From Halobacteria archaeon (GTDB lineage Archaea > Halobacteriota > Syntropharchaeia > Alkanophagales > Methanospirareceae), in NCBI GenBank assembly GCA_029932715.1, contig JAOZPO010000002.1, forward strand, positions 1 through 8,522: a DNA stretch of 8,522 nucleotides. The letters run 5' to 3'. The translations under genes were made by a program, and so were the position numbers. Under the pieces are notes generated by a model, which saw only the letters and a program-made list of their open reading frames with translations, did no database searches and had not been told where the DNA came from. Of the stretch, positions 1 to 6,510 are shown piece by piece. The stretch's first letter is position 1, and the number at the start of each line of letters is the position of its first letter.

Positions 1-2
1 AC

Positions 3-1451
3 AGGATTATTGATGCGCGAAACGCGATACTACCTGATGTAGCATTATGGGTTCCCGCGATCGCGACTGCGGAAAATGCCGCTATTCTGTTCTACATGGG
101 CGTGGACATAATAGACGACACGAATACGGTTTTAAAAGGTTATCAGGGCATTTATCAAATGGAGGACGGGGAATCGAGATTAACAGAATTGGATGACCTA
201 CCCTGCAACTGTAATGTCTGCTCCTCTGTATGTATAGACGATTTAAAGGCTATGACAAGGAAGGAACAGGCGTTGCTACTTGCAAAACATAACACACTAC
301 TATTGGCTAAAGAGGTGAAGAAGGTAAGAGAGTGCATAAGAGCTGGCAATTTACGTGAGTACGTGGAGATGAAGGTACGGGCTTCTACTTTTCTTACCGC
401 AGTGTTAAGGATACTGGACATGCAGGAAGAGCAGTATTTCGAGACAAGAACGCCTATTGCCCGGAATCACGTTATGAATGCGAATACAATGGAATCGTTG
501 AAAAGGATAGAAGTGAAGCGGTTTGCGAACCGTGTTCTGGAAAGGTACGAACCTCCTGCACGACCAATATTACTGATATTACCATGTTCCGCGAGGAAGC
601 CGTATTCTAAGTCTAATTCACATACGAAGTTCATAGATGCGATTGCAGAGTACAGAGGGCACATACATGAAATCGTCTTAACGTCTCCGCTCGGTATCGT
701 TCCAAGAGAGCTTGAACTGAGTTATCCCGCTGCGTTCTATGACATACCTGTAACCGGTTACTGGGATGCCGAGGAACGAGAATGGGTATCTTCATGCTTG
801 CGTGCATATCTAAATAAGAATCAGAAGAATTATGAGGTTGTGGTTGCACATCTCGACGGTGCATACAAAGAGATATGCGCCAGTGTTGCAGCGGATTTGG
901 GCATTGAACTCGTATTCACATGTAAGCCAAACGAAACGCCAACAGAAGCTTTAAACGTGTTGAAAGTGCGGATAGCAGGCTTATGTCTCGATAGGAAACC
1001 GCTTTATGGCTTTGAACGTAAAGCCAGCATAGTAAAGGCAATGGCTGATTTTCAATTTGGTATTGGTGCTGGCAGCGAGTTAATAGCAAAAGAGGAAGGC
1101 GAGAACCTAAAGATACGCGGGCAGTTCCCTTTTTACACTCTTAGCACCAATAACGAGGTACTTGCGAGAATTGTACCGCAGTACGGGCTTTTAACGATTA
1201 CGATGAAAGGTGCCAGTAGGATTTCAAATCTTATGCACACGTATAATGTAGAAATAGGCGATTTTGTGCCTAAAGGTTCGGTACTGGCGCCTGGAGTTGT
1301 GAACGCCGACCCGCAGATAAGAGTGAATGATGAGGTTGTATTTTGTGGCAAGAATGCGTTTGGCGTGGGTAGGGCAAAGATGAACGGGAGTGAGATGCGG
1401 GAATCACGTAGAGGCGTGGCAGTGCAGGTGAGGGAGGTGAAAGAGATATGA
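3..1451 (+). CDS. arcS: Archaeosine synthase ArcS (TgtA2), 5'-truncated by the window edge
   Basis: Family knowledge: ArcS acts on preQ0 at position 15 of archaeal tRNA, adding lysine to the nitrile; with a radical SAM partner (RaSEA) this gives archaeosine. Seen: the frame is open from base 3, so the ATG at 96 is probably internal, and 482 residues are visible. They begin in a TGT-like domain, which contains a zinc-site pattern C-x-C-x2-C with a distant His (C68, C70, C73, H96 counting from base 3). The ArcS signature PCSARKPYSKSNSH lies at bases 582-623, and the C-terminal 80-90 residues look like a PUA RNA-binding domain (EIGDFVPKGS, then GKNAFGVGRAKM). The N-terminal part of the TGT-like domain is missing. 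The stop is TGA at 1449-1451. The 110-base AT-rich gap that follows suggests pyrKD is separately transcribed. The identity is strong because of the signature plus domain order. No partner gene (arcS accessory or RaSEA) is visible in the window. Confidence 0.93.
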   Translation, partial: RIIDARNAILPDVALWVPAIATAENAAILFYMGVDIIDDTNTVLKGYQGIYQMEDGESRLTELDDLPCNCNVCSSVCIDDLKAMTRKEQALLLAKHNTLLLAKEVKKVRECIRAGNLREYVEMKVRASTFLTAVLRILDMQEEQYFETRTPIARNHVMNANTMESLKRIEVKRFANRVLERYEPPARPILLILPCSARKPYSKSNSHTKFIDAIAEYRGHIHEIVLTSPLGIVPRELELSYPAAFYDIPVTGYWDAEEREWVSSCLRAYLNKNQKNYEVVVAHLDGAYKEICASVAADLGIELVFTCKPNETPTEALNVLKVRIAGLCLDRKPLYGFERKASIVKAMADFQFGIGAGSELIAKEEGENLKIRGQFPFYTLSTNNEVLARIVPQYGLLTITMKGASRISNLMHTYNVEIGDFVPKGSVLAPGVVNADPQIRVNDEVVFCGKNAFGVGRAKMNGSEMRESRRGVAVQVREVKEI

Positions 1452-1526
1452 AGGATTAAACTTTAAACCATTTAAATTCAAATAAAATATTATAACCCAA
1501 ATTTAACAAACTCAAAAATGATGTCT

Positions 1527-1536
1527 CTTTATTAAG
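1527..1536 (+). promoter_or_regulatory. Candidate TATA box for pyrKD
   Basis: The sequence CTTTATTAAG ends 26 bases before the ATG at 1562, the spacing expected for an archaeal box A driving a leaderless transcript. No Shine-Dalgarno-like purine run precedes this ATG, which fits a leaderless start. A second AT-rich stretch at 1543-1553 is too close to the ATG for this role. This is inference from spacing and composition only. Confidence 0.4.
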
Positions 1537-1561
1537 CCCTGTTTTTAATAATAAGCATAAA

Positions 1562-3331
1562 ATGCCACTCAACATCCCCACACTACATAGGCTAAAAGAA
1601 CTAAGAACAGAAACCGAAGAAGTAAAAACCTTCAAATTCCTGTCGCCCGAAATAGGCAGAGAAAGCGAACCCGGGCAATTCGTTATGGTCTGGAACCCGG
1701 GTATAGATGAGATACCAATCTCAATTGCCGCTGCTTCGCCGACAGGCGAAATAGAGCTTGCAATTGCAAATGTCGGTGACTGCACACACAGTTTGCACCA
1801 GAAGCACATAGGCGATTTAATCGGTTTAAGAGGCCCCTATGGTAATGGATTCAGAATCAACGGCGCACAGATTTGCATGGTCGCGGGTGGCTATGGCGCA
1901 GCGCCTTTACGATTTGCAGCAATGCGCGCGAAAGAATTAAGTACGGACGTTGTGGTTCTAATAGGCGCAGGAAATAGTGCAGAACTCTTGTATACCAAAG
2001 AATTTGAACGAATGGGCTGTGACGTAAGAATAGCGACAGAAGATGGTTCTGATGGATACAGAGGCATGGTCACTGAATTATTGGAAGAGATACTGACATC
2101 TGGTGAACGGTTTGAGCAGGTATTGACCTGTGGTCCGGAACCGATGCTGGCACATGTTTGCGAGATCACAAGCAAGGCAAGAATAGCCACGCAAGTCTCC
2201 GTAGAGCGAATAGTAAAATGTGGATGCGGTGCATGTGGCTCTTGTGATATTGGCGGTAATCAAGTTTGTAAAGACGGCCCTGTTTTCGAGGCTGATATAC
2301 TGAAACACACGGAATTTGGGAAATGGCGGCGTGAAAAGAGCGGTAAAAGAAGCCCTATTAAGTCTGATACAGGTGAGTTATTATCTATTCCTTCTCCGCT
2401 TTTCACGCCCGAACACGAACCCCTGTTAGCAACAAAATTATGCGGAATTGCGTTTTGCAATCCAATCGCGAACGCAGCGGGATTCGGCGTTTCCGGGAAG
2501 TCACTCTATCGCTATGCAGTAGCAGGCGCCGGTGCAGTCGTAACAAAATCGGTTGGGCTGTATGAGCGCGATGGCTACCCAAATCCCACCTTCATTGAAG
2601 TATCGCCTCTTAGCTATGTGAATGCAATGGGGCTACCAAATCCGGGTATAAAGAACTACAAGCTGGAGATAGAAGATGCGAAGCGTGCTGATGTGCCTCT
2701 AATCTTGAGCTTTTTCGGTAAAGATGTGGCGGAATGTAGGGCAGTAGCAAAACACGCTATTAAATATCCAATAGACATGCTTGAATTTAACGCTTCCTGT
2801 CCGCATTCGGATTTCGTTGCCATAGAAAACACTCCAAAACTGCTGAGAAGTATAATAAAAGAGGTGCGTGAGATTGTGCAGCCGATTCCTTTAGCAGTGA
2901 AGATATCGCCTAATGTGGGTGACCCGGCAGGATTGGCAATGACGCTGGAGAAGGCGGGTGCTGATGCTATAACTGCTGTTAATACTGTAATAGCTCGACC
3001 GGTTGACAATACACTGGATATCCCGATATTGGGCAATCCCACAGGCTATGGCGGTAAATCTGGTAAGGCACTTTCGGCTGGCGGTAAGCAAGTCATTTCT
3101 GCGTTATATGAAGAGTTGAAGATACCTCTAATCGCAGTTGGTGGTATCTTTTCCGCTAAGGACGTGATAGAATACGCAATGAACGGTGCGAGCTTGTTCC
3201 AGATTGGCAGCGCGCTGGTAAGTGAAGGACCAGAGATTTTTCCTAAGTTAAAACAGGAGTTGAAGCAGTATCTTGTGGCTAATGGCTATAAGAACATTGA
3301 GGAGTTGGTGGGCGTGGCGCATAGGCGTTGA
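1562..3331 (+). CDS. pyrKD: Fused dihydroorotate dehydrogenase: PyrK electron-transfer subunit + PyrD catalytic subunit
   Basis: Role (family): oxidation of dihydroorotate to orotate in pyrimidine synthesis, with FMN in PyrD passing electrons through a [2Fe-2S] cluster and FAD in PyrK to NAD+. Seen, 589 residues: 1-240 is a ferredoxin-reductase-like PyrK, with a flavin-binding segment IPISIAAAS (52-60), a nucleotide-binding stretch VAGGYGAAPLRF (107-118) and CGPEPML (190-196). The cluster cysteines are C220, C225, C228 and C236, the last within CKDGPVF. After a charged linker (about 245-288), PyrD follows from about 290 as a TIM barrel. It has the probable catalytic base C413 in NASCPH, Lys448 in AVKISPN, AVNT (472-475), GGKSGKALS (498-506) and AVGGI (525-529). 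PyrK and PyrD are usually separate proteins of about 250-280 and 300 residues, so both parts appear complete. SCPH replaces the commoner SCPN, and an extra Cys (C222) sits between the first two cluster ligands. The start is ATG with no Shine-Dalgarno. The gene converges with tmk across 64 bases. A dihydropyrimidine dehydrogenase-like enzyme is the main alternative. Confidence 0.92.
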   Translation: MPLNIPTLHRLKELRTETEEVKTFKFLSPEIGRESEPGQFVMVWNPGIDEIPISIAAASPTGEIELAIANVGDCTHSLHQKHIGDLIGLRGPYGNGFRINGAQICMVAGGYGAAPLRFAAMRAKELSTDVVVLIGAGNSAELLYTKEFERMGCDVRIATEDGSDGYRGMVTELLEEILTSGERFEQVLTCGPEPMLAHVCEITSKARIATQVSVERIVKCGCGACGSCDIGGNQVCKDGPVFEADILKHTEFGKWRREKSGKRSPIKSDTGELLSIPSPLFTPEHEPLLATKLCGIAFCNPIANAAGFGVSGKSLYRYAVAGAGAVVTKSVGLYERDGYPNPTFIEVSPLSYVNAMGLPNPGIKNYKLEIEDAKRADVPLILSFFGKDVAECRAVAKHAIKYPIDMLEFNASCPHSDFVAIENTPKLLRSIIKEVREIVQPIPLAVKISPNVGDPAGLAMTLEKAGADAITAVNTVIARPVDNTLDIPILGNPTGYGGKSGKALSAGGKQVISALYEELKIPLIAVGGIFSAKDVIEYAMNGASLFQIGSALVSEGPEIFPKLKQELKQYLVANGYKNIEELVGVAHRR

Positions 3332-3395
3332 CTAATTACAAAAGCAGTTATCGTTGGAGAGAAGGACTCCAGTGGCAATCCGTGTGACTTTGTGG

Positions 3396-4004
3396 CTATA
3401 AGAGCTCATCAACGATCTTTGATACTTCCCTAAACACCTCCTCTTCTGACTTTTCGCCACTGACGATATATACATCCCCATATTCTTGCGCCAAATCAGC
3501 ATAAGTCCGCCATATCTTCTCCATATCCGCTTCTTCTTCAAATAGTTCCAGATGAAACCTGCTCTCGTTTATCCGCTGAAGACAAACCTTAGGTGATACT
3601 TTAAGTATAAATGTGATGTCAGGCAGTATAAATCGGTCATTAATTTCCCGTAGCCATTCTCGGTCTTCTATGCCCAAAGACCCAAAAGCGACAGAGGAAA
3701 AGAAGTAGCGGTCGGTTATCACTGTTATCCCCTGTTTCAAGAGCGGAATAACTTCCTTCTCTATGTGATGTGCACGGTCCGCAGTGAACAATAGTTGAAG
3801 GCATTCCGGTCCTGTTCGCCATTCTTTTGTCAACTGTCCGCGAATTAGACCACCGATAAGGTTATTTGTAGGCTCTTTAGTAAGATGCACTTTTTTATGG
3901 CGCTTCCGTAAGTAAACACTCAACTTTTTCGCTTGCGTTGTAGAACCAGCACCATCAAGTCCTTCAAAAGCGATGAATCTGCCACTATAGTGATTTTTGT
4001 ACAT
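3396..4004 (-). CDS. tmk: Thymidylate kinase (dTMP kinase)
   Basis: Role (family): ATP-dependent phosphorylation of dTMP to dTDP in the cytoplasm. Seen, 202 residues from the ATG at 4004: P-loop GLDGAGSTTQ (15-24), the dTMP-side motif KEPT (43-46), LLFTADRAHH (71-80), DRYFFSSVAF (98-107), PDITFILKVSP (128-138), and a LID-like arginine region around RINESRF (144-150). The length matches the usual 200-215 residues. The frame stays open upstream to an ATG at 4115, but that extension would overlap the corrinoid gene by about 100 bases and precedes the normal Tmk N-terminus. The 4004 start, 10 bases after the upstream stop, is therefore chosen. No strong Shine-Dalgarno is evident (GAAGGAG lies about 19 bases upstream), so translation may be coupled to the upstream gene. 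One oddity is that the usual SSxAYQ segment reads SSVAFGS, without the Gln. The gene is very likely cotranscribed with the corrinoid gene, a metabolically unrelated partner. Confidence 0.93.
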   Translation of the reverse strand: MYKNHYSGRFIAFEGLDGAGSTTQAKKLSVYLRKRHKKVHLTKEPTNNLIGGLIRGQLTKEWRTGPECLQLLFTADRAHHIEKEVIPLLKQGITVITDRYFFSSVAFGSLGIEDREWLREINDRFILPDITFILKVSPKVCLQRINESRFHLELFEEEADMEKIWRTYADLAQEYGDVYIVSGEKSEEEVFREVSKIVDELL

Positions 4005-4014
4005 GGTGAATAAC

Positions 4015-4620
4015 TCATATAAGCTCCTTCGCCTTCCGGACGGCATCAACGGCGTCACTGCCATAGCAATCCGCACCGATTTCCGCTGCGTATTCCGGCG
4101 TGACTGCACCTCCACCGACCATTATCTTTACCGCCAGACTCTCTGCTCCGAAATAATTTATGACTTCCGCCATATATTCCCTCGTTGTTGTCAACAATGC
4201 CGACATTCCGACTATATCCGCTCCTGTATCACGCACGGCATCAGCAAAACGCTCCTTGCTTACGTTTGTGCCGAGGTCTATCACTTCAAAACCCTCAGAA
4301 GATAGCATTATAGTTACTATCTCTTTCCCTATGTCGTGAACGTCTCCCTTGACCGTGCCGATAACTATTTTCCCTATCCTGTCTTCCACATCCTTTTGCA
4401 ATAACGGCTTAACAATCTCCAATGCTTTTTTCGCATTCCAGCCGGCAACCATCAGTTCCGCATCAAAGTATATCTCCTTGTAACCTTTACCAATTTCCCT
4501 GAGACCACCCGTCAGCTCGTCAACTATCTTGTACGCTTCCGTGCCATTGTTCAGCCGCTCATCGCAAAAAAGTTCTATCTTCTTCTTCTTTACGTCAAGT
4601 AATGCGTTCAGTATTTCCAT
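4015..4620 (-). CDS. Methyltransferase cognate corrinoid protein (MtaC/MtbC/MttC-like B12-binding protein)
   Basis: Role (family): carries a methyl group on protein-bound cobalamin between a substrate methyltransferase and an acceptor methyltransferase (CoM or a pterin). Seen, 201 residues: an N-terminal helical cap domain (about 1-80, with a REIGKGYKEIYFDAELMVAG stretch) and then a Rossmann-like B12 domain. The base-off/His-on signature GDVHDIGK (92-99) gives His95 as the lower cobalt ligand. SALL (140-143) and GGGAVTPEYA (169-178) complete the B12 fingerprint (DxHxxG, SxL, GG). The length fits the usual 205-220. The ATG at 4620 is the only sensible start, since the next Met is residue 57. 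The gene diverges from the RACo-like gene at 4687, and tmk follows after 10 bases. No cognate methyltransferase (MtaB, MtbB, MttB or MtaA type) is in the window, so the substrate cannot be assigned from the sequence alone. A B12-dependent sensor is less likely, because no regulatory domain is attached. Confidence 0.9.
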   Translation of the reverse strand: MEILNALLDVKKKKIELFCDERLNNGTEAYKIVDELTGGLREIGKGYKEIYFDAELMVAGWNAKKALEIVKPLLQKDVEDRIGKIVIGTVKGDVHDIGKEIVTIMLSSEGFEVIDLGTNVSKERFADAVRDTGADIVGMSALLTTTREYMAEVINYFGAESLAVKIMVGGGAVTPEYAAEIGADCYGSDAVDAVRKAKELI

Positions 4621-4686
4621 GCAATTAAAATAATATAAACAAACATTTAAAATACTCTCTTTTTACATTAATACTAATGAAGTTTC
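4621..4686. promoter_or_regulatory. Divergent promoter region between the corrinoid and RACo-like genes
   Basis: Only 66 AT-rich bases separate two outward-facing start codons, so both promoters must lie here or overlap the coding regions. Neither ATG has a Shine-Dalgarno sequence, suggesting leaderless transcripts. For the minus-strand gene, TTTTAAAT (4652-4645) is 25-32 bases from its ATG. For the plus-strand gene, TTTTACATTA (4661-4670) and TTTAAAATAC (4646-4655) are candidates at about -26 to -17 and -41 to -32. A better-looking TTTATATTA on the minus strand (4639-4631) is too close to the start codon. The shared space implies co-regulation, but no clear operator palindrome is visible. 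Confidence 0.5.
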
Positions 4687-6255
4687 ATGAACATCATATT
4701 CCCTGACTATGGAAAAGAGGCAAAGCTCATTAAAGGGAAGACCATACTTGCCTATCTACAGGAGCTGGATATAGATATAAACGCATCATGCGGCGGTGAG
4801 GGTAAATGTGGTCAGTGCCTGATTGAGATTGAATGCGCACCCGGTTCAATATCTGATAAGACAGAAGCGGAAAACGAACTTATACACGATGATGTCCACA
4901 GACTCGCGTGCCAGGCAAAAATATTAAAGACCGACAGGCACGTTTACATACGGGTTCCGTCTCTGCACCATCTTCGGCAGTTGCATGTTTTAGAGTCGGG
5001 AGAGTACAGGACAATCCCGTTTGAGCCTTTTGTACGCAGAGAGGGAGAGAGAGTATCAATGGATGGAGGTGAGTACGCAGGTGCGATATACGGAATCGCT
5101 CTTGATATAGGTACTACCACGCTTGCCATGCACCTGGTTGACCTTGAAACAGGAGAAGTACTTTCTGTTACATCAAAAGAGAATCCGCAGATTAAATATG
5201 GAAATGACGTAATTTCGCGGATAGAATTTACGAGAACAGGAGGGGATATACTGCAAAGGGGAATTAGAAATGTCATCAGGCAAATGATTATAGCTCTATC
5301 AGACCCTGCTAAAATCTATGATGTGGTGATCGTTGGTAATCCAGTAATGAGAGACTTGTTCTTTGGGTATTCAGTCGAGTCGCTTGGAAAAAGTCCTTAC
5401 GAACCGCAGAGTACAAAGTCAGTGAGTAAAACCGCGAGTGAACTTGGACTTAAGACGAATCCCAGGGCATGGGTTTATGGACCTCCATTGATAGGCGGTT
5501 TTGTTGGTGCAGACGCTCTCGCCGTCGTACTGGCGACGGAACTGTACAAAAAGGAGGAGATATGCATGGCAATAGACATTGGAACCAATACTGAGATTGT
5601 ACTGGGGAACAAAGACAGGATGATTGCAACGTCATGTGCCGCGGGTCCCGCATTTGAGGGTGCCGGCATAAGTTACGGCATTGGTGGTGTAAACGGTGCG
5701 ATAAAGGACGTGAGGATAGATGCGGCAGAGGTCAGCTACAAAACGATTGGCGATACTAAGCCAATAGGGATTTGCGGTTCTGGCCTGATAGATGCTCTGG
5801 CTGAGCTTCTGGAGAATAAGATAATTGACGGTAACGGCAAGTTCTCAGGTACGGAAAAGGAATTTAAAATCGCTGAGGGTATCAGCGTATCGGAAAGGGA
5901 TATAGACCAGTTAAATCTCGCTAAAACCGCTGTGGCGTTGGGTGTAAATGTATTGATAGAAAGATACGGGATAAAGCTTGAGGATATAACCCATCTATTT
6001 CTGGCTGGTGGGTTTGCCAATTTTACAAACACTGAAAATGCAATACGCATAGGGCTTCTTCCAGCAATTGCGCGTGATAGGATAAAGAAAGTGGGTAATG
6101 CCGCGTTAGAAGGTGCAAGGGAGATGTTGATATCGAGGATAAAGCGTGAAGAAGCAGAAGCGGCGGCAATGCGAATCGAGCATATAAAACTCGAAGAGGA
6201 GGAGGGTTTCATGGAGAAGTTCGTCAGCGAGCTGTACTTCCAGAATTATCTTTAA
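4687..6255 (+). CDS. RACo-like reductive activator of corrinoid proteins ([2Fe-2S] ferredoxin + DUF4445 ASKHA ATPase)
   Basis: Role (family): ATP-dependent return of inactive Co(II) corrinoid to Co(I), using an electron delivered through an N-terminal ferredoxin. Seen, 522 residues: a plant-type [2Fe-2S] domain at 1-90 with C35, C41, C44 and C75 (C-x5-C-x2-C-x30-C), a short linker (about 90-133), then the DUF4445/ASKHA ATPase. ASKHA motifs are ALDIGTTTLAM (138-148), a second phosphate loop AIDIGTNTEIVLG (295-307), AAGPAFEGAGI (318-328), GICGSGLIDAL (361-371) and LAGGFAN (439-445). A Glu/Lys-rich helical tail begins near 485. Bacterial RACo proteins are usually over 600 residues with a longer linker region, so this one is compact. 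It lacks the C-terminal 4Fe-4S domain of the methanogen activator RamA. Its divergent neighbour is a corrinoid protein, its probable client. The ATG at 4687 has no Shine-Dalgarno, and the ferredoxin begins directly at the N-terminus, which supports this start. Confidence 0.9.
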   Translation: MNIIFPDYGKEAKLIKGKTILAYLQELDIDINASCGGEGKCGQCLIEIECAPGSISDKTEAENELIHDDVHRLACQAKILKTDRHVYIRVPSLHHLRQLHVLESGEYRTIPFEPFVRREGERVSMDGGEYAGAIYGIALDIGTTTLAMHLVDLETGEVLSVTSKENPQIKYGNDVISRIEFTRTGGDILQRGIRNVIRQMIIALSDPAKIYDVVIVGNPVMRDLFFGYSVESLGKSPYEPQSTKSVSKTASELGLKTNPRAWVYGPPLIGGFVGADALAVVLATELYKKEEICMAIDIGTNTEIVLGNKDRMIATSCAAGPAFEGAGISYGIGGVNGAIKDVRIDAAEVSYKTIGDTKPIGICGSGLIDALAELLENKIIDGNGKFSGTEKEFKIAEGISVSERDIDQLNLAKTAVALGVNVLIERYGIKLEDITHLFLAGGFANFTNTENAIRIGLLPAIARDRIKKVGNAALEGAREMLISRIKREEAEAAAMRIEHIKLEEEEGFMEKFVSELYFQNYL

Positions 6256-6490
6256 ATAACAGCTCGTATAGACGCAAAATGCAATGCAACCCCGGAAGAT
6301 AATAGACCATTGCCCGTACCTTTTATACATGTTAACTACATATGTTAATTCACTATACACTACTAATGTGCTAACATAAAGGGCGAAAGAAGGGAAGGGG
6401 GAGATAGTAATAAAAGTAAAAAAATCATTATATTATATGCTAAGAGACGCTAAGAATATAAATAAAGGGCAAAGGGGGAAAGAGAAGGAG
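6256..6490. other. Intergenic region upstream of the prodomain-only gene
   Basis: These 235 bases hold no convincing gene. The left part has a possible TATA box TTTTATAC (6321-6328), followed by two ATGTTAA units (6329-6335 and 6342-6348) and a related CTAACAT in reverse orientation (6371-6377). From 6378 on the plus strand is almost entirely purine, with two imperfect copies of an AAAGGGC...GGAGAT block. A second AT-rich box (6427-6436) sits just before an upstream in-frame ATG at 6437. Promoter assignment is tentative. Confidence 0.4.
6378..6424 (+). repeat. Purine-rich imperfect direct repeat, copy 1
   Basis: This copy starts AAAGGGCGAAAG, contains GGGGGAGATAGTAATAAA and ends in an A-run. 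It matches 6464-6510 at an offset of 86-87 bases with a few substitutions and small gaps. Low sequence complexity lowers confidence that this is a true duplication. Confidence 0.35.
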
Positions 6491-6510
6491 ATGATAAATA
6501 AACTAAAAAA
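6464..6510 (+). repeat. Purine-rich imperfect direct repeat, copy 2, spanning a ribosome binding region
   Basis: This copy starts AAAGGGCAAAGG, contains AAGGAGATGATAAATAAA and ends in an A-run. It includes the purine tract (GGGGG at 6474-6478, AAGGAG at 6485-6490) before the preferred ATG at 6491 and the first codons of that gene. It pairs with 6378-6424. Confidence 0.35.

Noticed and set aside
3332..3395. Possible bidirectional terminator between the convergent pyrKD and tmk genes
   Set aside because: Only a 5-base stem (TGGAG/CTCCA) with a 7-base loop and no flanking T-run is visible on the plus strand, and a single CTTTTG on the minus strand. This is too weak to call.
4005..4115. In-frame upstream extension of the thymidylate kinase to an ATG at 4115
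   Set aside because: It would overlap about 100 bases of the corrinoid gene. The extra 37 residues do not match the Tmk N-terminus, which starts naturally at MYKNHYSGRFIAFEG.
3997..4305. Open frame of 102 codons on the plus strand within the corrinoid gene
   Set aside because: It is antisense to a well-supported B12-binding protein. Its product is Cys/His/Arg-rich with no recognisable domain, typical of a shadow frame.
5736..6212. Open frame of 158 codons on the minus strand within the RACo-like gene
   Set aside because: It is opposite strongly conserved ASKHA motifs. Its Ser/Ile/Pro-rich composition reflects the reverse complement of the real codons.
6437..6490. Use of ATG 6437 as the start of the prodomain-only gene
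   Set aside because: It adds 18 charged residues before a normal signal peptide and has no Shine-Dalgarno. ATG 6491 gives a typical secreted N-terminus. It is not fully excluded.
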